Source of the DNA: Diadema setosum
Taxonomy: Eukaryota > Echinodermata > Echinoidea > Diadematoida > Diadematidae
NCBI GenBank assembly: GCA_033980235.1
Contig: CM067062.1
Span: forward strand, 10,505,027 to 10,569,026
Direction of reading: 5' to 3'
DNA: 64,000 nucleotides
In this document: positions 37,801 to 48,007 of the stretch, in pieces
Layout: each line of letters starts with the position of its first letter
Numbering within the stretch: the first letter of the stretch is position 1
The notes under the pieces: generated by a model
The model's database searches: none
What the model was told of the DNA's origin: nothing
Seen by the model: the letters and a program-made list of their open reading frames with translations, nothing else
Program-made: the position numbers and the translations under genes

Positions 37801-39586
37801 ATTTTTCGGTTTTACTCACATGGAATTGAACACTTAATCTGAGAATGGCCCTCTATCAATGGGCCATGATTGGATCATTATATGGGTGGTAACGAGCTGC
37901 TTGGCAGAGGTCTGCACTTACTAAGTGCTTTTCTAGTATTTTTTTTTTTTTTAATCTTGCGTGAGCTTCATTATGGTCATATCCAAAAACTATAAATTTA
38001 TTCCTGTGAATTGTCATGCGATAGTGCACACATAGGTAATGCAGCAGGGCATCATTTCATGAAAGTTGTCAGCCCTGACAAGTTGCCAGTCTCTAACAGA
38101 TGCCACAGTAACAGTCAGGGACCAGAGCTTCTCAGCAAAACAAATCCAAGGAGTTTACTAAAATTGTCAGAGACTTGACAACTTGTCTGGGCTGACAACT
38201 TTCATGAAACAGTGCCTGATGCAGTGTTTTTTTTCAACCAAGGCTCCAAGGCCCAGGTGCAAAGGGGGGGGGGGGGTGGAATATGGAAATCATGCTGTAG
38301 TTTCTGTAGGTGTCATTTGATAAAGTGATCAAAACAAGTGACAATCATTTTGGACCATGTCAATTCTTTATCCCCCCCCCCCTTCCTCCTTCCTCTGTCC
38401 ATCTCTCTTCACTTCTCTGTCCATTGTGATGTCACAATACAGGCATGTTCTGTGGAGAAGTGTATGACGTGCCAGGCCTGCAAGGCGTGCTGTGAGAACA
38501 GTGGCGGATGCGAGGTAAGATTTAGTGTGGACTGTCGAGTGTAGCAAAACTTCCATTCGATTTATTTCAGTCTAAATAAATGTAAACATAGTGTGGCTTG
38601 TCATATGTGTTGTATTTCTTGAAATGATATGTGGTATACCTTGTCAAACAATCCTAAAAAATCGCAATGCTCATTCTATAGAGCCCATATATTCTGAATA
38701 TGAGATTAAGTAAATCAGCGTGGAATAAAAACAGAAAAATTGATAAATGAAGGCTGTAGGGTACATAATGTTTTAAGTTTTAAAGAGAAAAAAATATGAT
38801 GCTTTAAATTTTGTAGTGATTCTGATTTAGCAAAAACTTTACACAGGAGCTAATAACAAAGTTCCAATTTTCAACCCTGTGAAAAAAAATATGATAAGTA
38901 CATGTATTATGTAGATGACAGATATTTGTATCTTGTATTGGATACACATTAAAAAAATGGTGTACAAATGGCAGTCACTCCACTCCATCATCTCTTTGTT
39001 TAAATGAAAATGAGAGAAATGGTTAAAAAAAAGAATTGGTTCCAGTTTAAGTAATAAATTTGCTAAGTTGTGAAAAGGTTAAATTGACTCAATAGACGGG
39101 CTGCACACTCACCCATTTTTTTTTTCTACTGGTCTGACCTGTCTGTCGGACCAGTAGATACTCAATTTATCTATTTTTTACTTGTCCATTCTGTAAAAAG
39201 TTACTGGTCTGAGAGTAATTTTTACTGGTCCTGGACCACTGTCCCAGTGTGCAGCGTTGCAATAGAATAGCTCATGGAAGGCTAATTTTTTATTCTATTT
39301 TTAAAAAAGAGAATATGTATTTATAAGTATCCAGTAATTGATGTGTCATGAAAGCCATACAAACCATACAAAGTCGGCTTTACATGTAATTTTCTTCCCT
39401 TTGTGTTCTTTAACTTTACATGGGTATCATGATGATGCACCACATTTTATATGCACACAAACAAACACAAGTACATTTATGCACCTCTGTTCCATTCTGC
39501 AGTGTGGAGGAATGGACTGTGCCTGCCAAGCTCCAGAGTGTGAGAGCATCGACTGCCTCTGCTTCAAGATTCAGATGCAGCAGTGA
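31830..39586 (+). CDS. cysteine-rich single-pass membrane protein, 155 aa, 5 exons
   Basis: Exons 31830-31869, 33793-33908, 34400-34555, 38443-38514 and 39503-39586 join with matching phase into a 468-base reading frame. Residues 1-26 are a short polar N-terminus (MSTDNIYLLPDGG...). Residues 27-47 form one strongly hydrophobic helix (VPVIVVIAIGSYLVVIVILL). Residues 53-155 contain 24 cysteines in CxxC, CC and CxC groups and end SIDCLCFKIQMQQ. There is no cleavable signal peptide. With Arg following the helix, the Cys-rich part is more likely cytosolic, where it could be palmitoylated or bind metal; this is inference. I do not recognise the family. Odd features are the extreme Cys density and the large introns full of repeats. 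Confidence 0.82.
32131..32291. repeat. hairpin MITE family C, copy 2
   Basis: GGGCCCCATTTCATAAAAG at the left and CTTTTTATGAAATGGG at the right are complementary. Inside, AGCAACTCTTGCTGGAATG pairs with CATTCCAGCAAGAGTTG. It lies in intron 1 of the Cys-rich gene. Confidence 0.75.
32585..33725. mobile_element. element with TGTCTCGCCCA inverted ends, (GTCC)n tract and tandem DR1-containing units
   Basis: The ends TGTCTCGCCCA (32585) and its exact complement (33715-33725) bound the element. A (CGTCCGTC)n tract at about 32631-32706 is followed by diverged tandem units of roughly 155-190 bp. The units contain GTTAAAGTTTACYTGCAAGA, AACTTGGGTGATRGATGCAC and AAGGTCAAAGGTCA. AGGTCA-A-AGGTCA or a one-base variant occurs at 32845, 33035, 33193, 33331, 33488 and 33645. 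The last unit ends 67 bp before exon 2 of the Cys-rich gene. Confidence 0.75.
33793..33908 (+). CDS. Cys-rich membrane protein, exon 2 (transmembrane helix)
   Basis: Acceptor GGCAGGCAG, donor GTGAGT, 116 bases, phase 1 in and 0 out. It encodes EEVPASDPVLS and the hydrophobic helix ending RQFLV. The second of two adjacent AGs is chosen because it restores phase with exon 1 (the Val codon is split). Confidence 0.82.
34400..34555 (+). CDS. Cys-rich membrane protein, exon 3 (11 Cys)
   Basis: The exon has 156 bases, acceptor ATAACAG, donor GTGAGA, phase 0 on both sides. It encodes ARGVCVECAPCGREDG, then LQCCDCWIALAEACNCC and a C-x4-C pair before the end. The cysteines come in CxxC, CC and CxC groups. 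Confidence 0.85.
34598..34774. repeat. TCGCG-rich palindrome family, copy 2
   Basis: The ends TACTGTAAAA and TTTTTACAGTA are inverted. Inside are ATTTTCGTGG, GCGAATCTTGGCTCTCGCGA and AATTCGCAAAAT. It resembles the copies at 1413 and 54363, and lies in intron 3 of the Cys-rich gene, 42 bp after exon 3. Confidence 0.65.
35732..37649. repeat. cluster of CAGATACGTTACC motifs (11 copies) with a diverged tandem duplication
   Basis: CAGATACGTTACC or near variants start at 35732, 35932, 36089, 36103, 36117, 36328, 36537, 36709, 36883 and 37259, with one reversed copy at 37637. Two motifs (35932 and 36537) are each followed by GCACCCAC/GCCACCCAC and then similar sequence (GAATGACGC, AATCGCTCT), so a unit of about 605 bp seems to have been duplicated. 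No open frame spans the copies. The whole cluster is in intron 3 of the Cys-rich gene. Confidence 0.7.
38047..38218. repeat. hairpin MITE family C, copy 3
   Basis: GGCATCATTTCATGAAAGTT at the left and AACTTTCATGAAACAGTGCC at the right pair, with TGTCAGCCCTGACAAGTTG opposite CAACTTGTCTGGGCTGACA. It lies in intron 3 of the Cys-rich gene, 224 bp before exon 4. Confidence 0.75.
38443..38514 (+). CDS. Cys-rich membrane protein, exon 4 (7 Cys)
   Basis: The exon has 72 bases, acceptor AATACAG, donor GTAAGA, phase 0 on both sides. It encodes ACSVEKCMTCQACKACC and then ENSGGCE. Like exon 3 it could be skipped in frame. Confidence 0.85.
39100..39255. repeat. small inverted-repeat element, GCTGCACACT ends
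   Basis: GCTGCACACT at the left and its complement AGTGTGCAGC at the right enclose repeated TACTGGTC words in both orientations. It lies in intron 4 of the Cys-rich gene. Confidence 0.55.
39503..39586 (+). CDS. Cys-rich membrane protein, exon 5 with stop codon (6 Cys)
   Basis: The acceptor TTCTGCAG is followed by 27 codons, CGGMDCACQAPECESIDC onward, ending with LCFKIQMQQ and TGA at 39584-39586. A 3' UTR follows; it may extend to about 42.6 kb. Confidence 0.85.
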   Translation, partial: CGGMDCACQAPECESIDCLCFKIQMQQ

Positions 39587-40336
39587 GGGTCGGGGGACGA
39601 CGCCAAGAAACCTGCACCCACCACGCCTACTCACCGACCCACCAACTCCGCCCATCAGCTCTCCCTCCGTTTCCCAGGCTGCCTCATACCGTCCACTGCA
39701 GGATGGAGTAATTTAATGAGACACCGGTAGCTCTGCTGGCTGCATGTCTACTCCCTCCTCTTCTGCCTTATGTGGAGTTTGTTTGGAGGCCGTAGCTCAT
39801 GATGCACTGACTGATGCTGGTTGATGATAAATTTGTAACTACATGTGTTTGAAAGGGATTGATATGACTTCATATTGACTCCACAAGATTGATGAACCAG
39901 ACATGGGCAGAACATTTTTGTTTGTTTTTAAATTGTTTTGTGCTGAGACCCCAGTGGAGTGTCTTTGGAATCTTCAATTCTTTTTTCTTTTTCTTTTTTA
40001 CATATTGATGTACACCCTTGGTATGGAGGAATAGGGATGTCAGCATGAAATCATCATAGCCGTGATTATTGACACTTAGTTTTTGAGAAGTGTGGGACCC
40101 CTCATAAAAAATACAAGTTTGCAACACATTGCCTGAACCCAGTTGTAAGTCAAGATGCTACATCAAGGCCCCATGAAACTTGCCTTATTTAACAGTCCCC
40201 ATTCATTTTGTTCCATATTTGCTCAACTCCATAGTAAAAAGGTGAAAATTTGATATTTTTCTCTCTGTGATGCCATAGTGCCAAATGCATCATTTCACCC
40301 AAATTAGTTGTCTGTTTGTCTCTTTTTTTAGTCAAT

Positions 40337-40917
40337 CCTTAAAAGACAAGGTCACCTTCATATACATGTGGATTGAGACAATGCAGCACTAGAATGCGTC
40401 AGTGAAAGTTTGAGGAAAATTGGACAATCCGTTCAAAAGTTAATGAATTTTTAAAGTTTCTAAGCTGTCACTGCTTTATAGGGAGCCTACTACAGTTGAT
40501 GATCCAGTCACAGTCATGTGTAGAACAGTATAATGAAAATATAAAGAGAATTTTACAAAATTTTAATTTTTGAAAATAGTACATATTCCCTCAACTTGTA
40601 ACTGACATATGTTAAGGGTAATATCACTCCCCTGCCTTCTGAAAGAGACAAGTCCTGTGTTTTATCATGAAAGAAAAATGAAAATAAGTTGAATTTTCTT
40701 TATATTTTTATATTTTCTTTAATGTGGATATATTCTACACATCTGACATCATAAGCTGTAGTATTCTTCACATCCAGTGATCGCAGAACTAAAGCTTGAA
40801 AAATTCATAACTTTTGAACACATTGTCCGATTTTCCTCAAACTTTCCCCAGTGTGTTCTACTAATATTGCTGCATTCTCTCAATCCACATGTTTAGGAAG
40901 GTGAACTTGTCCTTTAA
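40337..40917. repeat. palindromic MITE family B, copy 1
   Basis: The left end TTAAAAGACAAGGTCACCTT leads to ACATGTGGATTGAG and TTTGAGGAAAATTGGACAAT. The right end carries the complements and finishes GGTGAACTTGTCCTTTAA. A second, more diverged copy lies at 46678-47165. It lies in the presumed 3' UTR or flank of the Cys-rich gene. Confidence 0.75.
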
Positions 40918-41261
40918 TCATGCACAGTTAGTACATTGTAGTTACCTCGATGGCTGTGGAATGCAGTGAGATACATAACTTCTCACTCTTCTTTTCAAAT
41001 ACAGAATTTTTATCACACATTAGTTGCTCTAGCAAATATTCCATTTTAATACCATGGACATACTATGCCAAAGGATTGGTGATATTTTTGAGTGAATGCA
41101 TAGTGAAAATTCACATTTGGCATTTTATAGAGTGGGTAGAAATATTTTATGCTATGACCTACTCCTGTCGTTGTACAATAGTATGTATGAGCTGTAGGTC
41201 AAATTTTACAACTTTTTTAGGTGTGATAGTATTTTTTGAGCCTCCTTTTTCTTTATTCATG

Positions 41262-41783
41262 TACAGTCAAATCTGTCTATAGCAGTCACCTAAGGGAGAT
41301 GAAAAGAGTGGCTGTTATAGACAGGTTGCCGCTATAGACAGATAAGTGGTAATGCGACGTTCCTTGTGTATTGCATATATGCACACGAATCATGGAGTGA
41401 GCTACTGAGTATATCGCACACTAGCATACATACAGTGAGCAAGCTTTTCAGTTCATTATCATGGCAGAATTGCAGACGAATGCAGTGATACCGATCATTT
41501 AACTATCCGCCATTCAATCAGCAACACAGCTGCAAAGCAGAAAAAAAAAGCTGTGTTATAGGCTTGGCTCTGGCTCTGAATAGGTCTATAGCCTCTATAC
41601 ACAGGTTGATATCTATGGCAGAAAACAAAATTGGTAGCCACTGCCCGCGTAGGCGTTAGACAGGTGGCCACTAATCACAGGGTCTCTAACACATGGCTTT
41701 TAATGGGGGGTGGAGAGTTTTTCAGTGACTGTATATGGCAGGTGGCTGCTATAGATGGTGGCCACAAAGGCAGGTTTTGACTA
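41262..41783. repeat. DNA element with TACAGTCAAATCTG ends
   Basis: The left end CAGTCAAATCTGTCTATAGC, then GTCACC, is mirrored at the right by GGCCACAAAGGCAGGTTTTGACTA. Words such as CTATAGACAG and GGTGGCC recur inside in both directions. No open reading frame of a transposase is seen. Confidence 0.6.
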
Positions 41784-42609
41784 CATTGTATATGTTGCAG
41801 AATTATATGGTAAATTACCTTTCTTTGTTGTTAATGTGTGCTACAGTTTGTATCTGTACATATTTACCTCTGTTTTTATGACTGCTGGACATATTATACA
41901 GGAACACATTCAAATCAACATAATAAATGAATCTACTAAAGCCTCTCCTATGAATTATAACGCCATTGGATGTACAGATGTACTGCTCACAATATTATTT
42001 TTGTTGCTTGCCATTTGCTAATCCCTGGTACAATGTAGAGATACTGTTTCCTCCCGGTATTTGCTGTTTGCGTTTCGCTATACGAATTGTTATATGAAAT
42101 ATTCATGCATTAACTTGATTCTTGGTACATGCTCTTTTATCTAGACCAATCCTCCTGAGATATGTGATGATGAGATGTTTTGCAGTATTTCAGGGCATAT
42201 GTGAAATTTGATTACAGTACTGAATTGGTTGTAAAGAAGGTTGTTGTCCTCTGATAAGCAAGAGACATACACTTTACTTAACCCCCATGATTTCATGTGA
42301 GTGTGACCATTCTTAGACATGAAATCCCTCAGGAGAAAAGTTGTGCCCACAGTCCTAAGACATGTTGCACCTTGATTGGGAGTATGTTCTCAACAATACA
42401 TGTATTCAGATAGATATATATACTGTATCTTTTGATTTAAGACAAAGACGTAAAGCTTGACTGGTAATCACCTTGGCTACTCTGTAATCTAGGACACATG
42501 ATATCGTATGTGAGGTGTTCCTTTGAAAGATTAAAACTCTAAAGTATTTGAGAATGTACATATTTTCTTTTTGAGCTTTCTGCATGTAAATTTAACTTAT
42601 CAACTGTAA

Positions 42610-42615
42610 AATAAA
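42610..42615 (+). terminator. candidate polyadenylation signal AATAAA
   Basis: AATAAA lies about 3 kb after the stop codon of the Cys-rich membrane protein gene, and a GT-rich stretch (TTGTGTGTGC) follows at about 42653. It could end that transcript, but the long 3' UTR this implies is not supported by anything else, and shorter ends are possible. Confidence 0.25.
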
Positions 42616-43310
42616 TATTTTTATGTGCACATTGCATGGACATTCATTCTCTTGTGTGTGCATTATCTTTTATGTTTGTTTGTTAGTTTGTTCTGGTCAG
42701 GATGAGCTCCCATACACACTGTAAGTATAAATTATCTAATAAAAACAGAACAAAACTAACATACGAATCACATTACATGTATTATACACACCATCGTTTA
42801 GGGACTTTCAGGGACTGCATTTTAGAAGGTTACTGAGAGAATGGCGAGTCGCAGCCTATAATTCAGCATTACTCAATTCCATTACCATATCTGTCTTTTA
42901 TACAATGTGCATTTGAAAATTCAATATGATATATGTATTAACCCTAACTAGGCCGGGCTAGTTAGGTAGATGATATTCTTTTTAGTGTCCTTAGCAAATG
43001 TAAGAGAAAAAAATTGTGCCATCGGAAAAATTTCTTTAGTATTTTATTGTTTTTTATGTATTTCCTTGTTTTTTTCGATGAAATTTGTCCGCGACATTGT
43101 TGCGACCAAGAAAATATGATATTAATTGATTTTGATCAATAAAACCCCAAAATAATCATGCTTTTATGAAATTTGCCTGAAAGCACAGTTTGCATTGAAA
43201 TTGTACACAAATTCACGTAGACGTAGACTAGTGAGCATACCATTCATAACACGCGCGGGTTAGATCTTCGCAATACTGTTGTAGGCCTACATGTAATCGC
43301 TTAATCGCTC

Positions 43311-43342
43311 CCCCCCCCCCCCCATTAAAAAAAAAAAAAAAA
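43311..43342. repeat. poly-C followed by poly-A tract
   Basis: About thirteen C bases, CATTA, then about seventeen A bases. It is simple sequence with no coding meaning. Confidence 0.85.
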
Positions 43343-46097
43343 GTTCCGAAATTTTTTACAGTGAGAATGCTGAATCAAAAAGGCGCGACCCTCATCACCA
43401 CCCTGATCGCGACCCATTCAATATTTTTCCAATGAGAACCGCACTAATGGAATGCATCTAATTTTCCAGTTGTCACGTCGCGTTGTAATTACTATGATGA
43501 CCACCAGAAGTATGATTGCATTGGCCTATTCTGTCCAAGGGGATGACGTGAAACGTGTAAAGGGCCTGCACCTTTGTTGCACAGAGTAGGCCCACGTCCA
43601 TTTCAGTTAAACCATAATCATATGCTTAAAATTCATCTTGCCAATGAGATAAACTCTGCCGCATTGTTGCAGAACGCTTTCATCATTTTGTTGTCTTGTC
43701 ACAAGGGCAAGGGTATACAACTCTCTGCGGCACCAACGGTACTTAGAAAAATGAAAAAAAGAGAAAACCAATTAATTCGGATGACAAAGAAAACTAACGG
43801 TACAGAGACAGCTAGCTTGCCGGTGAAAGAGAGCAAAGAACAGATCTCTTGGGCCGAGTGACGATTAGGAAAATTGCAAATACCATATAAGCACAAGCGA
43901 GATCGTTTGGACTCTTCTCCAGGGGTACTTTGCAATATGAACTCTGAATGGAGTCAAATACAATAATGTAGGGCCTATACTTGACATAACTGCGTGGTAA
44001 AAACGGCGGGAATTGCTGAAACTCTGTTATCTTAGTAAGAACGATGATAATGATTATCACTATCGCAGATTGGCTGTGCCTTTGTGCGTGAGATTAAGAC
44101 TCTTCTGACCTTTCTACTTCATCTTCTCTTCTTTTTCTATGATAGTGATCGTTGTTTTTACCGTTATCCTAAAATACAAGTAAATCTATATTCGATCAAT
44201 ATTTGGTAAGTCTAACGCCTAATCGAGTTCGGTATTTGTTTTCTGTGAACAACTTTCCTTTTCTTTCAGCTATTCTCTGATCACGAGACTAAAATGGAAT
44301 CGACATTATTAATCATTCCCTGAAATTATTCATCTTAAACGAGCGAGCATCAGTTTAAGCATATATTACCTGTGTTTCCTTAAATCATTTTGTTTATGAA
44401 TCCCATAATGACATGTATAATGCAGACGATACGTTAAAAAAATCTCCTCAACCTCGTGAGGTTTAGGATTATGATTAAATTCTTCTCGAACTTGATTCAT
44501 CGTAGGATGACTTATGAATGGAAGCAAAACGTAAAAATAAGGCAGGGTTTTACCCCTGACCCTCATTTCTTATACCTTTTAGCACATGCACTTGGGGATG
44601 TCCCCTCCTTTTTTTTTAATGGTCTTCATTTTTCATCAATCCTTAAATATTGAACTAACAATGTATAAATACCATTCATACGTATAAATTTCTTAAATTG
44701 TATGTGCAAGTAGACGCAATTTATGAAACAATATCTCTTTTTCCGTGTGTATGCGCAGATCCCGAAAGAGGTATTAAAATAAAAAGCAGGTTATGTAAGC
44801 CATTTCATGTAGTAGACAGGCTGCTGTGCATGCTCGAAGTGATAGCCCATGCCATGTACTTCATTTCCCAATAGGCGTATCATTTTTGTTTTGCTTTCTA
44901 TAGCTACATAATTGTAAAGTGGTGTTTTTGAATTAAAAATAAAATGAACTAGGGTAGAGAGAGAAGGCGAAATGTCCTTTTTCATATCTATATATTAGTT
45001 CTCATTAAGGTCTTTCTATAAAATCTTGTCGTCAAGTCCTTGCCAGACAGCATCGATATTATATTATCATAATTATGGTCAGGTTAAATGACTGAACACA
45101 AGGCAATATATTAACGTATATGAGCGATCCCATTTTCCGTGGATAGTATTCGCTTTACTCAGGTAGCGTAACCAATTAAGCAGCAACAATAGTCTTGAGA
45201 GTAAACAGGATATTAATTCTTCTTCGGCTATAAGATATATCGTGAATGGGGGTGATTGATCTTGCAGTGCATTTCGCAATCGCGGCTCCGAGCTAGCTAT
45301 ACGCAGACGTGGACAATCCCATGATCGCAATCGATTCGCGATTACGCAGAAACGTAATTGTACGGGTAGTGAACACAGAGCTTGAGACAAGAGAAGCAGT
45401 CAAAAACCACAATGAAATGACAGTCCTAAAAAAATCCTGTAACAGGTGTATCCAAATCTAGTTTCATCACTCTCATTTTGATCAAAAAGGATTGGTATCT
45501 TTTATTGTTTTTCAGCCTAACCGCACTACACCAAAGGCAAACGTCATGCTTTGTATTACGTCCTATTTATACGGATACCTCCAGCTGCTATCGAGGAGAG
45601 TTGATTTATCTCCTCATTGAACCTAAATTGAATAGAGGCAAAATTGAACGTAGATATTGGGAAAGACGTCTGTGTAGAGGAAAGGAAGAGTCGTTTGTGC
45701 ACCTCTTCGATCAAAAACAAAATAATAATAAGATGTCCCCACTATTGATGGAATAGTAAGATCCGCATGTGAATTTGTTAAAATTGCAGGAGAAATGGCA
45801 TCCAGCAATATTAAAGGAGACCCCCGGATGATTTTCAGATTTTTACATTGTTTTATTTTGAACAACGATAAATCACTTATGTCAAGTATAGAGTTTCAGA
45901 ATTTATAGTGATTGGGATAAGGAATAAGAATGTTTTCAAAATTTATCAGAAATTGCTATGAACAAGAATGATGACATGGCAGCCTTACTACAAGAATGCA
46001 TGAGTTGGGGCTCAAGGAAACAGAACAAACGAAGAATGTATGCCTACCATGCCTACATTCTACACAGGCGAACTTGTAAATCAAACGATACTGTAAT

Positions 46098-46319
46098 GAA
46101 ATTACACTGCTTCATTCATTTCTGAAATACGTGAGGCAGCTATACGTGTATCATCAAGACTGTACAGTGTAATTTGTTTAAGATTTTTACAATAACTGAA
46201 TGTGGTCTTTGAACATAGAAACCAATAGGCCTACTCTGAAAAATCTTACACAAATTACACTGAACAGTCTTGAGGACATAGGTGCCTCACGTATTTTAGA
46301 AATGTAGCAGTAAATTCCA
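46098..46319. repeat. 222-bp hairpin element
   Basis: ATTTCTGAAATACGTGAGGC at the left pairs with GCCTCACGTATTTTAGAAAT at the right, and AAGACTGTACAGTGTAATTT pairs with AAATTACACTGAACAGTCTT. The centre contains TAGGCCTA at 46226. Confidence 0.65.
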
Positions 46320-46440
46320 CAAATCTATACATGGGACCGTCAATTAATGTACAACACGATGTGAAATCATGAAATACGTCTGGAATGCCCCTTTAAGGGC
46401 AATGAAACCAAGGGGTGAATGCAACAATCAGAGAAAACAT

Positions 46441-46674
46441 CCCTGCTGGAAAGAAAGCTGTGTCCCACAGTGTGTTCACAATGTGTAAGTCATATTGTGT
46501 TCACATGTTAAAACGCTCACAGTGTGTTCACAATGTGTAAGTCATATTGTGTTCACATGTTAAAACGCTCAAATTTAACAGTGTGAAGAGATTAACCATG
46601 CCTTGTTCACAACGTGCTCACACTGTTTCACGTTGTGCTGTACACTGCGGGACACTGTCTTCTTTCCAGCAGGG
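46441..46674. repeat. MITE with CCCTGCTGGAAAGAA ends
   Basis: CCCTGCTGGAAAGAAAG at the left and TCTTTCCAGCAGGG at the right are inverted. The interior is built from GTGTTCACA/TGTGAACAC-like words. A 52-bp unit (starting CACAGTGTGTTCACAATG) is repeated exactly twice at 46466-46517 and 46518-46567. Confidence 0.75.
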
Positions 46675-46677
46675 ACA

Positions 46678-47165
46678 TGGGACAATCCGTTCTAAAGTTT
46701 TACATTTTTTAAAATTTCGGTGCTGCAAACGCTTGGTCTATAAGGAGACTAAAACGCTTTGTGACATCATGTATGGAAAACAACACAAAGTCAATAAAGA
46801 GAGAATTCCACAACATTTCATTTTGTCAAGAAAAAAGTACACAATTCTCTCAACCTGTTACTAACACGTAATGTTAAGGGTAATATAATCTCAATCCTTT
46901 CTAAAAAGAAAAGTAAGTCAAATGCTCTTTTATATATTAAAAAAAAAATCTCTATTATCTTCTTTACACGTTTTCCATTGCACACGTGATGTTTCAAAGT
47001 CTCGTAGTCTTCTCATCCAGCACTGGTTTCGCCAAAATATTGACAATTCCTGGCTTTTGAACGGATTGTTCAGTTTTCCTTAAACTTTGCTGATAGTGTT
47101 CTATAAATAGTGCTGCATTTCCTCAATGCACATGTAACACACGTATAATTGTTTGGACTTCATTC
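46678..47165. repeat. palindromic MITE family B, copy 2
   Basis: It shares GACAATCCGTTCTAAAGTTT, GTTAAGGGTAATAT and TTGAACGGATTGTTC, plus TGCTGCATTTCCTCAATGCACATGT, with the element at 40337-40917, in the same order. It starts right after the CCCTGCTGG element. Confidence 0.7.
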
Positions 47166-47843
47166 TCTTTCAGCATGCAGATGCACTATAGGTGATGGCC
47201 TATGTAGGCCTACTATCTAGGGAAGCATTTATATACAGCCACTAAGATAAAATAATTTTGATGTCCCTTTAACATCTGGTATCGGAAACTATTAATTGTA
47301 CATGTGGCAATGTGAGTTAAAATGCCCATTAAAGTGAATACATAGTAGTATACTATACAAAGAAACCCTGTTCAATCGTTAATGCATCTGCAGTTTTTCA
47401 ATCAAAATTTGTCGCGCTTTTCGGAAGAATAAAAACCTTGTCTCTAGCGACGTATGCATTTTTAGATGGGGGAAGAAATATGATGAGAATAAAGACGATT
47501 TTTTTTAATCAATTTAAGAACAAGAAGGTGTAGACTTCTCGATGTTATTTTTGCCTTTTTCATTTCTGAGAACCTCATATGCTGCGCACGGGAGATGAAT
47601 AACAGAATAACACATTACATTTCAGCTGTAATGTTTTTAAGCTGCAATGTTACCAAGATAAAAATTAAAGATTGCAACTAGATAACAGCCATCAATCTCG
47701 TACATTGTGTCATGATTAAGAATATCTATACTTATGATGTTTGATACTTGTTTTTGTGATCAGTAAATCTTTATAAGTTGAACATTTTTTCTTTAGTTTT
47801 TTGTTTGCCTACTTTGTTTCAAATGACTGACGTCCACCGGTAA

Positions 47844-48007
47844 GGGGCGGATCCAGGAATTCCGTAAAGAGGGGCGCCTTTACAAAATTAAAGGGGGGGG
47901 GGGGGGGCGTGCGCCCCTCCCCTCCATATTTTCTTTTGACTTCTTTTGTTTGAAAAAAAAAATAAAGAGGGGCGCGCGCTTGGTGTGCCCCCTCCTGGAT
48001 CCGCCAC
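47844..48007. repeat. MITE with GGCGGATCCAGG ends, copy 1
   Basis: GGGGCGGATCCAGGAATTCC at the left and CTCCTGGATCCGCCACT at the right are inverted. Inside, a poly-G run and AAAGAGGGGCGC appear in both halves. A related copy lies at 56388-56534. GGCGGATC(C) ends of this kind are common in Tc1/mariner-type MITEs. Confidence 0.7.

Noticed and set aside
43574..43861. 95-codon plus-strand open frame
   Set aside because: It has no motif and lies in a repeat-rich intergenic stretch; it is probably chance.
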